A stretch of 64,000 nt of DNA from Streptomyces resistomycificus. Its GTDB lineage: Bacteria > Actinomycetota > Actinomycetes > Streptomycetales > Streptomycetaceae. The DNA lies in contig NZ_KQ948988.1 in NCBI RefSeq assembly GCF_001514265.1, forward strand, positions 565,395 through 629,394, read 5' to 3'. The stretch's first letter is position 1. Each line of letters opens with the position of its first letter. Below the pieces are notes generated by a model. It was not told the origin of the DNA. It worked only from the letters and a program-made list of their open reading frames with translations, and did no database searches. This document shows, one piece after another, positions 43,040 to 51,702 of the stretch. The position numbers and the translations under genes are program-made.

Positions 43040-43765
43040 ATGAGCGTGACGAGTCGGTACCGCGAGGCATGGGAGGGCTTCTGGCGGGAGGCTCCCGCCG
43101 AACAGGGGGCCGTGTTCTGGGACGCCGAGCCGATCCTCACGGCCGGGGCCCACCTCGCGCTCTTCGAACCCCAGCTCGCCGAGCACGGCCTGCCGCTGGT
43201 GGACCTCGGCTGCGGCAACGGCACCCAGACCCGGTTCCTCGCCGACCGCTTCCCGCGCGTCCTCGGCGTCGACCTGTCCGCCGCCGCCCTCGACCACGCC
43301 CGCCGCGCCGACCCGGCGGGGCAGGCCACGTACCGGCTGCTGGACGCGGCCGGGAAGGGCGAGGCTCAGACACTGCACGCGGAACTCGGCGACGCCAACG
43401 TGTACATGCGGGGCGTCCTGCACCAGGCCGACCCCGACGACCGGCAGCCGCTCGTGGACGGGCTCGCGGCACTGCTCGGGGAGCGCGGCCGGGCCTTCCT
43501 GGTGGAGCTCTCCGAGGCCGCCAAGCCCGTCCTCATGGGCCTGGCGCAGGGGCCCGACGGCCCTCCGCCCAAGCTGGCGCCGGTCTTCCGGCACGGCCTC
43601 GCCCCCGGCGAGGTCGCCGACGAGGCGGTGCCCGTCTACCTGAACGCGGCCGGGCTGACCGTGCTGGCGAGCGGCGACCTGCCGCTCACCACCACCGAGT
43701 ACCGGGCCGACGGCACCCGGATCGAACTGCCGTCGAAGTGGCTGGTGGCGGGGCGCTCCGTGTGA
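43040..43765 (+). CDS. Class I SAM-dependent methyltransferase
   Basis: A 241-residue methyltransferase with SAM motif I 'LPLVDLGCGNGTQTRFLA' and the following acidic strand 'VLGVDLSAAALDHARRA'. The rest is the Rossmann core with no substrate hint. ATG 43040 is preceded by GGGGAG. The gene stands between the PP2C regulator and a Tat-exported protein, with no sign of an operon. Confidence 0.85.
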   Translation: MSVTSRYREAWEGFWREAPAEQGAVFWDAEPILTAGAHLALFEPQLAEHGLPLVDLGCGNGTQTRFLADRFPRVLGVDLSAAALDHARRADPAGQATYRLLDAAGKGEAQTLHAELGDANVYMRGVLHQADPDDRQPLVDGLAALLGERGRAFLVELSEAAKPVLMGLAQGPDGPPPKLAPVFRHGLAPGEVADEAVPVYLNAAGLTVLASGDLPLTTTEYRADGTRIELPSKWLVAGRSV

Positions 43766-43812
43766 CGCCGGTGGTGGCCGGGGCCGCCGGGAACTCCGGC
43801 CGTCGACGGATC

Positions 43813-43861
43813 GTTGTCAACTCACGGCATTGTCAGCGTAGTTGTTGTCGAAGTTGTCAAC
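43813..43861. repeat. Four TTGTC repeats upstream of the Tat-exported protein
   Basis: GTTGTCAA (43813-43820), ATTGTCA (43829-43835), GTTGTCG (43844-43850) and GTTGTCAA (43853-43860) lie in one row, all in the same direction, spaced 16, 15 and 9 bp. The cluster ends 26 nt before the ATG at 43887, so it overlaps the promoter or leader. A cooperative operator is likely; TTGTCA also resembles a -35 box. Confidence 0.45.
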
Positions 43862-43886
43862 GAAGCCGACTCATGGAGGCCCCACC

Positions 43887-44840
43887 ATGACCCCGCCCCC
43901 GCCCCCGCTCCGTCCGACCCGCCGTGCCGTGCTCGGCGGCGCCGCCCTGGCCGCACTGGCCGTGACGGCAGGCGCCGGCACGGCGGCCGCGGCCCCCGGC
44001 GCCGCCACCTGGCCGACCCGGTTCCCGCTCCCCGACGGCTGGCTCCCCGAGGGCATCGCCATCGGCAGCAGGCCGTACGCCTACCTGGGCTCCCGTGCCA
44101 ACGGCGGGATCTACCGCACCGACCTGCGCACCGGAGAGGGCAGGATCCTCTTCGCGGGCGGCACCGGCCTGATCTCCGTCGGTTTGAAGATCGACCATGA
44201 CGGACTGCTGTACGTCGCCGGGAACACCGGCGTGGCCCGGGTCCACGACTCCCGCACCGGCGAGCTCCTCGCCACCCACCGGCTCACGGAGGCCACCGGC
44301 CACTTCATCAACGACGTCGCCCTGCTCGGCGACCGCGCCTGGTTCACCGACTCCAGGGACGCGGCTGTCCACGGCGTCCCGCGCGGCGGCGGAAGCGGCG
44401 CCGTCCGCGTCCTTCCACTCACCGGCGACTGGACGCAGCTGCCCGACGTCAACAACGCCAACGGCATCGTCGCCACCCCCGACGGGCGCGGCCTGATCGT
44501 GGTCAAGAGCACGCCCGGCGAGCTCCACAACGTCGACCTCGCGACGGGCCGCACCACCAGGATCAGGCTGGTCGGCCAGGACACCGTCGTCAACGGCGAC
44601 GGCCTGTGGCGTACCGGCCGCACCCTGTACGTCGTACAGAACCGCCTGAACCTGGTCAGCGTCTGGGACCTCGACAGGAAGGCCACCACCGCCACCCTGC
44701 GCAGGACGATCACCGACCCGCGCTTCGACGTGCCCACCACGGCCGCCCGCTTCGGCGACCGCCTCTACCTGGTCAACGCCCGCTTCACGACGCCGCCGAC
44801 GCCCGAGACGACGTACGACGCCGTCGCCGTCCCCGTCTGA
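43887..44840 (+). CDS. Tat-exported SMP-30/gluconolactonase-like beta-propeller protein
   Basis: A 317-residue protein with a twin-arginine signal: 'RPTRRAVLGGAALAALAV' at the N-terminus, cleavage near 'AAAAPG' at about residue 36. The mature part has repeating strands such as 'LPEGIAIGSRPYAYLGSRANG' in outline, 'GLKIDHDGLLYVAGN' and 'NANGIVATPDGRGLIVV', typical of six-bladed SMP-30-like propellers. The Asn in 'VNNANGIV' and later 'VNGDGL' could be metal ligands. Substrate unknown; an extracytoplasmic lactonase is possible. GGAGG lies seven bases before the ATG. Confidence 0.82.
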   Translation: MTPPPPPLRPTRRAVLGGAALAALAVTAGAGTAAAAPGAATWPTRFPLPDGWLPEGIAIGSRPYAYLGSRANGGIYRTDLRTGEGRILFAGGTGLISVGLKIDHDGLLYVAGNTGVARVHDSRTGELLATHRLTEATGHFINDVALLGDRAWFTDSRDAAVHGVPRGGGSGAVRVLPLTGDWTQLPDVNNANGIVATPDGRGLIVVKSTPGELHNVDLATGRTTRIRLVGQDTVVNGDGLWRTGRTLYVVQNRLNLVSVWDLDRKATTATLRRTITDPRFDVPTTAARFGDRLYLVNARFTTPPTPETTYDAVAVPV

Positions 44841-44850
44841 GCGGTGGCCG

Positions 44851-45122
44851 TCAGCCGGCTGAGCGGCCGCGACGGTAGGCCGCCCAGCCGGTGGCCGGCA
44901 GCGCGGCCGCGAGGGCGGCGACGGTGAGCACGGTGACACCGGCGGAGGTGAGGCTGCCGCCCGTGGCCGAGGTGCCGCTGCCGCCCGTGGTGGAGCCGGT
45001 CGTGGACCCGAAGGCCCCGCCCCCGATACCGCCGGAGGCGCCGCCCGTCGTCCCCGGGGTGCCGGAGCCGCCGGTGTCTCCCGTGCCGGCGTCGGTGTCC
45101 ACCGGGTCCTGGCCGACGAAGG
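44851..45122 (-). pseudogene. C-terminal stub of a cell-surface protein (possible HtaA-type haem-binding protein)
   Basis: The minus-strand frame reads a Gly/Ser/Thr-rich linker, then one hydrophobic helix ('VTVLTVAALAAALPATGWAAY') and a basic tail 'RRGRSAG', the usual C-terminal anchor of actinobacterial wall-associated proteins. Upstream the coding sense is lost abruptly near 45122, where a haem-transport gene fragment begins on the other strand. No start or functional domain remains (an internal GTG at 45102 could only give the anchor). The HtaA identity is inferred from the neighbour. Confidence 0.5.
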
Positions 45123-45401
45123 CGACCCGACGCCGGCGTCGAGAGGGGCCTCGACAAGCCCTTCACGCCCCTCACCAGCGAGGCCCTCGTCGCGGCCCGG
45201 CCCGACGTGATCCTGATGATGGACAAGGGGCTGGAGTCGGCGGGCGGTGTGGACGGCCTCGTCGACATCCCGGGGATCCGGGAGACGCCGGCGGGGGTGA
45301 ACCGGCGGATCGTGACACTGGAGGACGGCGTGCTGCTGGGTTTCGGGCCGCGCACGCCGCTGGTCATCGACATCCTGGTGGACCGGATCCACGCCGGCTG
45401 A
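45123..45401 (+). pseudogene. C-terminal fragment of a haemin ABC transporter substrate-binding protein (HmuT-like)
   Basis: About 92 residues resemble the last third of HmuT/ChuT-type haem-binding lipoproteins: 'FTPLTSEALVAARPDVILMM', 'GGVDGLVDIPGIRETPAG', 'LLGFGPRTPLVIDIL'. The N-terminal two thirds, with signal peptide and haem site, are absent, and no permease or ATPase gene follows; the next gene is a peptidase. It abuts the stub of a surface-protein gene on the opposite strand. The pair looks like the scar of a deletion. Confidence 0.68.
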
Positions 45402-45452
45402 GGGTGAGGGCTTCCTGGCCCCTCGCCCCTGGCGCGCGTAACGTGGCGGAGC

Positions 45453-46286
45453 ATGAAGATCCTGATCAGCGCCGACATGGAAGGCGCCACCGGGGTGACC
45501 TGGCCGGCCGACGTGCTGCCGGGCACGCCGCAGTGGGAGCGGTGCCGTTCGATGTTCACCTCGGACGTCAACGCGGCCGTGCTGGGGTTCTTCGACGGCG
45601 GCGCGGACGAGGTGCTCGTCAACGAGGCCCACTGGACGATGCGCAACCTCCTCCTCGAACAGCTCGACGAGCGCGCCGAGATGCTCACCGGACGGCACAA
45701 GTCGCTGTCCATGGTGGAGGGAGTCCAGCACGGGGACGTCGACGGCATCGCCTTCGTCGGCTACCACGCGGGCGCCGGAATGGAGGGCGTCCTCGCCCAC
45801 ACCTACCTCGCCAACTCCGTCACCGGCGTGTGGCTGGACGGCCTACGGGCCAGCGAGGGGCTGCTCAACGCCCATGTGGTGGCCGAGTTCGGAGTGCCCG
45901 TCGTCCTGGTCACCGGCGACGACGTGGCCTGCGAGGACGCGCTCGGATACGCCCCCGAGGCACTGAAGGTCGCCGTCAAGGACCATGTCTCCCGGTACGC
46001 GGCCGTGTGCCGCACGCCGGCCAGGACCGCCGCCGACATCCGGGCGGCCGCGAAGGCGGCGGCGACACTGGCGACCCGTCAGGAAGCGGTCCACGCCGGG
46101 CCGTTCACTGTCGCGCTGGAGTTCGACGCGGAGCATCTCGCGATGGCCGCCACCGTGGTGCCGGGCGTGGCCCGCACCGGCGAACGCAAGGTCGCCTACA
46201 CCAGCGACACCATGTACGAAGGCATCCGTACCTTCAAGGCGGTCACCACGATCGTCTCCGCCGCGGTGGAGGAGCAGTATGGCTGA
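45453..46286 (+). CDS. dppA: M55 family D-aminopeptidase
   Basis: A 277-residue zinc D-aminopeptidase of the DppA fold. 'MKILISADMEGATGV' holds the first metal-binding residues (Asp8, Glu10), 'DEVLVNEAHWTMRNLL' supplies a catalytic region with His, and 'FVGYHAGAGMEGVLAHT' provides later ligands. It releases N-terminal D-amino acids from peptides such as cell-wall fragments. It heads a run of four peptidase genes; its stop lies 8 nt inside the next gene. Confidence 0.92.
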   Translation: MKILISADMEGATGVTWPADVLPGTPQWERCRSMFTSDVNAAVLGFFDGGADEVLVNEAHWTMRNLLLEQLDERAEMLTGRHKSLSMVEGVQHGDVDGIAFVGYHAGAGMEGVLAHTYLANSVTGVWLDGLRASEGLLNAHVVAEFGVPVVLVTGDDVACEDALGYAPEALKVAVKDHVSRYAAVCRTPARTAADIRAAAKAAATLATRQEAVHAGPFTVALEFDAEHLAMAATVVPGVARTGERKVAYTSDTMYEGIRTFKAVTTIVSAAVEEQYG

Positions 46287-47583
46287 GCAGCAGGCCCTGG
46301 ACGAGGTCGTCGAGTTCACCTCCGACCTCATCCGGATCGACACGACCAACCGAGGCGGCGGGGACTGTCAGGAGAGGCCGGCCGCCGAGTACGCCGCCGA
46401 GCGGCTCGCCGGGGCGGGCCTGGAGCCCACCCTGCTGGAGCGCACCAAGGGCCGTACGAACGTGGTCGCCCGGATCGAGGGCACCGACCCGTCGGCCGAC
46501 GCGCTGCTCCTGCACGGCCATCTGGACGTGGTGCCCGCCGAGGCGGCGGCCTGGAGCGTGCACCCGTTCTCCGGGGAGATCCTCGACGGGGTGGTGTGGG
46601 GCCGGGGCGCGGTCGACATGAAGAACATGGACGCGATGATCCTCGCCGTGGTGCGGGACTGGGCGCGCCGGGGCGTGCGGCCTCGCCGGGACATCGTGAT
46701 CGCGTTCACCGCCGACGAGGAGGCCAGCGCCGAGGACGGCTCCGGCTTCCTCGCCGACGAACACCCCGGGCTGTTCGAGGGCTGCACCGAGGGCGTCAGC
46801 GAGTCGGGGGCGTTCACCTTCCACGACGGCGGCGGGCGGGAGATCTACCCCATCGCCGCCGGTGAGCGCGGCACGGCCTGGCTGAAGCTCACCGCGCGCG
46901 GACGGGCCGGGCACGGCTCCAAGGTGAACCGGGACAACGCCGTCACGCGCCTGGCCGGCGCGATCGCCAGGATCGGCGAGCACGAGTGGCCGCTCAGACT
47001 CACCCCGACCGTGCGCGCCGCGCTCACCGAACTCGCCGCGCTCTACGGCATCGAGACCGACCTGAGCGACGTGGACGCGCTGCTGGACAAGCTCGGGCCG
47101 GCGGCGACACTGGTCGAGGCGACCGTGCGCAACAGCGCCAACCCGACCATGCTGAGCGCCGGTTACAAGATCAACGTGATCCCGGGGGAGGCCGTCGCCC
47201 AGGTCGACGGGCGGTATCTCTTCGGCGCCGAGGACGAGTTCCGCGCGACCCTCGACCACCTGACCGGACCGGGCGTGGAGTGGGAGTTCCAGCACCGGGA
47301 GGTGGCCCTGCAGTCGCCGGTGGACTCGGCGACGTACGCGAGGATGCGGGCCGCCGTCGAGGAGTTCGCCCCTCAGGGACACGTGGTGCCGTACTGCATG
47401 TCCGGCGGTACCGACGCCAAGCAGTTCTCGCGCCTCGGCATCACGGGCTACGGCTTCACACCGCTGAGGCTTCCGCAGGGCTTCGACTACCAGGCACTCT
47501 TCCACGGGGTCGACGAACGTGTGCCCGTCGAGGCGCTGCACTTCGGAGTCCGGGTACTCGACCGCTTCCTGCGCACGGCCTAG
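46279..47583 (+). CDS. M20/M25/M40 family metallopeptidase
   Basis: A 434-residue dizinc peptidase. 'LLLHGHLDVVPAEAAAW' carries the first His-x-Asp motif, 'WGRGAVDMKNMDAM' the bridging aspartate, 'TADEEASAEDGSGFL' the catalytic Glu-Glu pair, and 'YCMSGGTDAKQFS' the late region. The middle portion is the dimerisation lid. It probably splits dipeptides or trims small peptides. ATG 46279 overlaps dppA by 8 nt. Confidence 0.92.
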   Translation: MAEQQALDEVVEFTSDLIRIDTTNRGGGDCQERPAAEYAAERLAGAGLEPTLLERTKGRTNVVARIEGTDPSADALLLHGHLDVVPAEAAAWSVHPFSGEILDGVVWGRGAVDMKNMDAMILAVVRDWARRGVRPRRDIVIAFTADEEASAEDGSGFLADEHPGLFEGCTEGVSESGAFTFHDGGGREIYPIAAGERGTAWLKLTARGRAGHGSKVNRDNAVTRLAGAIARIGEHEWPLRLTPTVRAALTELAALYGIETDLSDVDALLDKLGPAATLVEATVRNSANPTMLSAGYKINVIPGEAVAQVDGRYLFGAEDEFRATLDHLTGPGVEWEFQHREVALQSPVDSATYARMRAAVEEFAPQGHVVPYCMSGGTDAKQFSRLGITGYGFTPLRLPQGFDYQALFHGVDERVPVEALHFGVRVLDRFLRTA

Positions 47584-47601
47584 ACACCCCTGGGGGACGA
47601 A

Positions 47602-49554
47602 GTGCGGACCTTGGCGTACGGATCGTGGCCCTCGCCCATCGACGCGGCGCTCGCCGCCGCGCACGACGGGCACCCCGAGTACGTCGGACTCGTCGGCGAC
47701 GAGGCGTGGTGGACCGCGCCACGGCCCACCGAGGGCGGCCGGCGCACGCTGGTGCGGCGCACCGCCGACGGCACCGAGCAGTCGGTTCTGCCCGCGCCGT
47801 GGAACGTGCGCAGCCGGGTCATCGAGTACGGCGGACAGCCCTGGGCCGGGGCGACGGTCGAGGGTGAACCGCTCGTCGTGTTCGTGCACTTCGCCGACCA
47901 GCGTCTGTACCGGTTCCGGCCGGGCGCCGCACCGGAGCCGCTGACACCCGTGTCCCCGGTCGGTGGCGGGCTGCGCTGGGCCGAACCGCAGGTGCGGCCC
48001 GACCGCGGTGAGGTGTGGTGCGTCCTGGAGGAGTTCACCGGCGACGGCCCCGACGACGTGCGGAGAGTGCTCGCCGCCGTGCCGCTGGACGGTTCGGCGG
48101 CCCAGGACCGGGACGGCGTACGCGAACTCACCGACGCCCGCCACCGGTTCGTCACCGGCCCCCGGATCTCGCCGGACGGGCGGCAGGCCGCCTGGCTCGC
48201 CTGGGACCACCCCCGCATGCCGTGGGACGGGACGGAGCTGCTCGTCGCCGGGATCGGCGAGGACGGCACCTTCCGGGCGCCGCGGACCGTGGCCGGCGGG
48301 CCGACGGAGTCCGTCGCCCAGGTCGAGTGGGCGCCGGACGGGCGACTGCTGTACGCGAGCGACCGCACGGGCTGGTGGAACCTGTATCGCGACGGGCAGC
48401 CCCTGTGCCCGCGGGCCGAGGAGTTCGGCGGCCCGCTGTGGAAACTCGGCCACCGCTGGTTCGCCCCGCTGGAGAGCGGGCTCGTCGCCGTCGTGCACGG
48501 CCGCGGCGCCACCACTCTCGGTATCCTCGACCCGGAGACCGGCGAGGTCGTCGACGCGGCGGGCCCCTGGACCGAGTTCGCCCCCACCCTGGCCGTGCAC
48601 GGGGACCGGGTGGTCGCCGTCGGAGCCAGTCCGCGCAGCGCCTACGAGGTGGTCGAACTCGACGCCCGCACCGGCCGCGCCCGGGTGATCGGCGACCCGC
48701 ACGACGACGCCGTGGACCCGGCGTACTACCCCGAGCCGCAGATCCGCACCTTCACCGGGCCCGCCGGACGCGACATCCACGCCCACATCTACCCGCCCCA
48801 CAACCCCGGCTGCGTGGCACCCGGCGACACGCTGCCGCCGTACGTCGTGTGGGCGCACGGCGGCCCCACCGGACGGGCCCCGCTCGTGCTCGACCTGGCG
48901 ATCGCCTACTTCACCTCGCGGGGCATCGGGGTCGCCGAGGTCGACTACGGCGGCTCCGCCGGGTACGGCCGCGCCTACCGTGACCGGTTGCGCGAACAGT
49001 GGGGGGTGGTCGACGTCGAGGACTGCGCCGCCGTCGCGCTCGCCCTCGCCGAGGAGGGCACCGCCGACCGCGACCGGCTCGCCGTACGGGGCGGCAGCGC
49101 GGGCGGCTGGACCGCGGCGGCCTCGCTCGCCGGCACCGACGTCTACGCCTGCGGCACGATCATCTACCCCATTCTCGACCTGGCCGGCTGGGCGACGGGG
49201 GAGACCCACGACTTCGAGTCGCAGTACCTGGAGTCCCTGGTCGGGCCCTACGCCGAGGTGCCCGCCCGCTACGCGGAGCGCTCGCCCACCGAGCACGCCG
49301 ACCGGATCACCGCGCCCTTCCTGCTGCTCCAGGGCCTGGACGACGTGATCTGCCCCCCCGCGCAGTGCGAGCGCTTCCTGGCCCGGATGGCGGGCAGACA
49401 GGTGCCGCACGCCTACATCGCGTTCGAGGGGGAGGGCCACGGCTTCCGGCGCGCGGAGACGACGATCCGCGCCCTCGAGGCCGAACTCTCCCTGTACGCA
49501 CAGGTCTTCGGGCTGAACCCGCCCGGCGTCCCGACCCTGGAGCTCACCAAGTGA
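47602..49554 (+). CDS. S9 family peptidase (prolyl oligopeptidase/acylaminoacyl peptidase type)
   Basis: A 650-residue cytosolic serine peptidase: an N-terminal beta-propeller of about 390 residues ('VEWAPDGRLLYASDRTGWWNLY' in outline) and a C-terminal alpha/beta hydrolase domain. The nucleophile is in 'VRGGSAGGWTAAASLAG' (G-x-S-x-G), the aspartate in 'LLLQGLDDVICPP', the histidine in 'FEGEGHGFRRAE'. 'YVVWAHGGPTGRAPL' forms the oxyanion region. GTG 47602 follows the M20 stop by 18 nt; the stop overlaps ldcA (GTGA). Confidence 0.92.
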   Translation: MRTLAYGSWPSPIDAALAAAHDGHPEYVGLVGDEAWWTAPRPTEGGRRTLVRRTADGTEQSVLPAPWNVRSRVIEYGGQPWAGATVEGEPLVVFVHFADQRLYRFRPGAAPEPLTPVSPVGGGLRWAEPQVRPDRGEVWCVLEEFTGDGPDDVRRVLAAVPLDGSAAQDRDGVRELTDARHRFVTGPRISPDGRQAAWLAWDHPRMPWDGTELLVAGIGEDGTFRAPRTVAGGPTESVAQVEWAPDGRLLYASDRTGWWNLYRDGQPLCPRAEEFGGPLWKLGHRWFAPLESGLVAVVHGRGATTLGILDPETGEVVDAAGPWTEFAPTLAVHGDRVVAVGASPRSAYEVVELDARTGRARVIGDPHDDAVDPAYYPEPQIRTFTGPAGRDIHAHIYPPHNPGCVAPGDTLPPYVVWAHGGPTGRAPLVLDLAIAYFTSRGIGVAEVDYGGSAGYGRAYRDRLREQWGVVDVEDCAAVALALAEEGTADRDRLAVRGGSAGGWTAAASLAGTDVYACGTIIYPILDLAGWATGETHDFESQYLESLVGPYAEVPARYAERSPTEHADRITAPFLLLQGLDDVICPPAQCERFLARMAGRQVPHAYIAFEGEGHGFRRAETTIRALEAELSLYAQVFGLNPPGVPTLELTK

Positions 49555-50474
49555 AACCACTGGACCGACCGTCGAGACTCGCCCCGGGCGCGCGGGTGGC
49601 CGTGGTCGCGCCCAGCGGGCCGGTGGCCGAGGAGAGGCTGCAGGCCGGGCTCGACATCCTGCGGGGCTGGGACCTCGACCCGGTGGTCGCCTCTCATGTG
49701 CTCGACGTGCACGGCGAGTTGCGCTATCTGGCGGGTTCCGACGCCGACCGCGCGGCCGACCTGCAGGGCGCCTGGTGCGATCCGTCCGTGGCCGCGGTGC
49801 TGTGCGCGCGGGGCGGATACGGGGCGCAGCGGATGGTCGACCTGCTCGACTGGGAGGCGATGCGGGCGGCGGGCCCGAAGGTGTTCGTGGGCTTCAGCGA
49901 CGTCACCGTGCTCCACCAGGCCATCGCCACCCGGCTGGGACTGGTCACGCTGTACGGTCCGGCCGCCGCCGGCGTCGACTTCGTCAAGAACGCCCGCGCA
50001 CAGGAGCATCTCCAGGCCACGCTGTTCGCTCCGGAGACGGTCCGCACCATCGCCTCGTCGGGCGCCGCCCTGGTCCCGGGACGCGCTCGGGGCATCACCC
50101 TGGGCGGCTGTCTGAGCATGCTCACCTCCGATCTCGGCACTCCGCACGCACCCGCCACCGCCCGCGGCGGGCTGCTCGTGATCGAGGACGTCGGCGAACC
50201 GGCGTACCGCGTCGACCGGATGCTGACGCAGCTCCTGCGCGCCGGCCGCCTCGACGGTGTCGCGGGCGTCGCGCTCGGCTCCTGGGCCGGGTGCGGCCCC
50301 TACGACGATCTGCGCGCCGTCCTCGCCGACCGGCTCGGCGGCCTCGGTGTGCCCGTGGCAGAGGAGTTCGGGTTCGGACACTGTGAAGGGGCGTTGACGA
50401 TGCCCCTCGGGGCGCCGGCCGAACTCGACGCCGAGGCCGGCACGCTCACCCTCGACGAGCCGGCGCTGCGCTGA
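49551..50474 (+). CDS. ldcA: S66 family LD-carboxypeptidase
   Basis: A 307-residue muramoyltetrapeptide LD-carboxypeptidase-like protein, which removes the terminal D-alanine from murein tetrapeptides during recycling. 'VAVVAPSGPVAEERLQAG' opens the fold, 'AVLCARGGYGAQRMVDLLDW' surrounds the substrate loop, 'VFVGFSDVTVLHQAI' carries the catalytic serine (G-F-S-D), and 'LVIEDVGEPAYRVDRML' and 'FGHCEGALTMPLG' supply the glutamate and histidine. GTG start overlapping the S9 peptidase stop. Together with DppA this suggests use of cell-wall peptides. Confidence 0.92.
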   Translation: MKPLDRPSRLAPGARVAVVAPSGPVAEERLQAGLDILRGWDLDPVVASHVLDVHGELRYLAGSDADRAADLQGAWCDPSVAAVLCARGGYGAQRMVDLLDWEAMRAAGPKVFVGFSDVTVLHQAIATRLGLVTLYGPAAAGVDFVKNARAQEHLQATLFAPETVRTIASSGAALVPGRARGITLGGCLSMLTSDLGTPHAPATARGGLLVIEDVGEPAYRVDRMLTQLLRAGRLDGVAGVALGSWAGCGPYDDLRAVLADRLGGLGVPVAEEFGFGHCEGALTMPLGAPAELDAEAGTLTLDEPALR

Positions 50475-50625
50475 GCTCCCGCCGACGGACGGCCAAGGCC
50501 CCGGTCACCCGGAGGGCGGGATGCACCGTGCGGGACGGTGGCCGGGGGCTCACCCTGGTCGCATGAGCCCGAAGACCACCGGGAGCCGCGGCCGGGGCCG
50601 GGCCTGCGCGCCGTAAGGTGGCGAG

Positions 50626-51177
50626 ATGCCGCACAACGTTTCCCCCTACCTGGCCGCAGGCCCCCGGGTGGGCATACGCCACTTCACCTACGACGACGGT
50701 GCCGAGTTCACCGCCCGCGCCCGGGAGAGCAAGCAACTGCACCAGCCCTGGCTCTTCCCGCCGGACAGCCTCAACGCCTACACCGCCTACGCCGGGCGGC
50801 TGATCGAGGACCCCGCGAAGGCGGGGTTCCTGGTCTGCGAGAAGGACGGCGGGGCGATCGCCGGGTTCATCAACATCAACAACATCGTCGAGGGCGGCTT
50901 CCAGTGCGGGGCGCTCGGATACGGCGCCTTCGCGCACGCCGCCGGGCGCGGGCTGATGCGGGAGGGCCTCGACCTCGTGGTCGGGTACGCGTTCGGGCCC
51001 ATGCGGCTGCACCGGCTGGAGATCAACGTGCAGCCCGCCAACACCGCGTCGATCGCCCTGGCCCGCGGCTGTGGATTCCGGCTGGAGGGCTTCTCACCGG
51101 ACATGATCTTCATCGACGGGGCCTGGCGGGACCACGAACGCTGGGCGATCACCGCCGAGATGCGGGCTTCCCGTTGA
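50626..51177 (+). CDS. GNAT-family (RimJ/RimL-like) acetyltransferase
   Basis: A 183-residue acetyltransferase. 'GAIAGFININNIVEGGFQCG' and 'GYGAFAHAAGRGLMREGLDL' show the acetyl-CoA loop in the R/Q-G-x-G/A region, and 'RLEINVQPANTASIALARGCGF' is the RimJ/RimL hallmark. Possible targets are N-terminal amino groups of proteins, or small molecules. It follows ldcA by 151 nt and may have its own promoter. Confidence 0.85.
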   Translation: MPHNVSPYLAAGPRVGIRHFTYDDGAEFTARARESKQLHQPWLFPPDSLNAYTAYAGRLIEDPAKAGFLVCEKDGGAIAGFININNIVEGGFQCGALGYGAFAHAAGRGLMREGLDLVVGYAFGPMRLHRLEINVQPANTASIALARGCGFRLEGFSPDMIFIDGAWRDHERWAITAEMRASR

Positions 51178-51219
51178 TCTCCCGACAAGGTCGGGCCGGC
51201 CGCCAGGGGGCGTGAGGGG

Positions 51220-51570
51220 TTACTCGCCCCCGCGGTCCACGTACTCGTAGACCGCCCCGTCCGGATGCATCGCGATCAGGTTGCGGCCCGCGGGCGTGCC
51301 GACCGGTCCCGCGATGACACGGGCCCCCAGCTCGGTCAGCACCCGGTGGGCTTCCTCGACGTCCTTGACGGCGATCGTCGCGGCGACCTTGCGCAGCACC
51401 TCCAGCTCGGCCGCCGGCCCGCTCATCAGCAGGAAGCAGCCGACCGCGGCGACCTGGACGCCGCCGCGTTCGAAACGCAGGGCGGTACCGCCCGCCAGCC
51501 GTTCGTAGAAGGGGACCGCGGTCTCCAGGTCGTCGACGCAGACGCGCAGCGTGGCTCCCAGAATGTCCAT
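51220..51570 (-). CDS. VOC (glyoxalase-like) family protein
   Basis: A 116-residue single VOC module. It starts with 'DILGATLRVCVDDLETAVPFYERLAG' in outline and ends in 'LIAMHPDGAVYEYVDR', the usual last metal-ligand strand with Glu. Few of the canonical ligands are obvious, so it may be a binding protein. It converges with the GNAT gene. Confidence 0.78.
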   Translation of the reverse strand: MDILGATLRVCVDDLETAVPFYERLAGGTALRFERGGVQVAAVGCFLLMSGPAAELEVLRKVAATIAVKDVEEAHRVLTELGARVIAGPVGTPAGRNLIAMHPDGAVYEYVDRGGE

Positions 51571-51702
51571 GCGGACGAGCCTAGTTGGGGTGGCCGGGGC
51601 AGCGAGATCGTTTCACACGATTCCCCCCGCCCTCGCCCCGGACCACCGCGGGCCCGTGGCCGCACGGCGTTACGCGCAGGTGACTGCGGGTACCCGGCGC
51701 CC

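Noticed and set aside
44851..45102. 83-codon anchor protein as an intact gene
   Set aside because: It lacks a signal peptide and any extracellular domain; it consists only of linker, helix and tail, and ends at the junction with the HmuT-like stub.
46243..49560. 1105-codon frame on the minus strand
   Set aside because: Antisense shadow of the M20 and S9 peptidase genes, whose motifs are intact on the plus strand.
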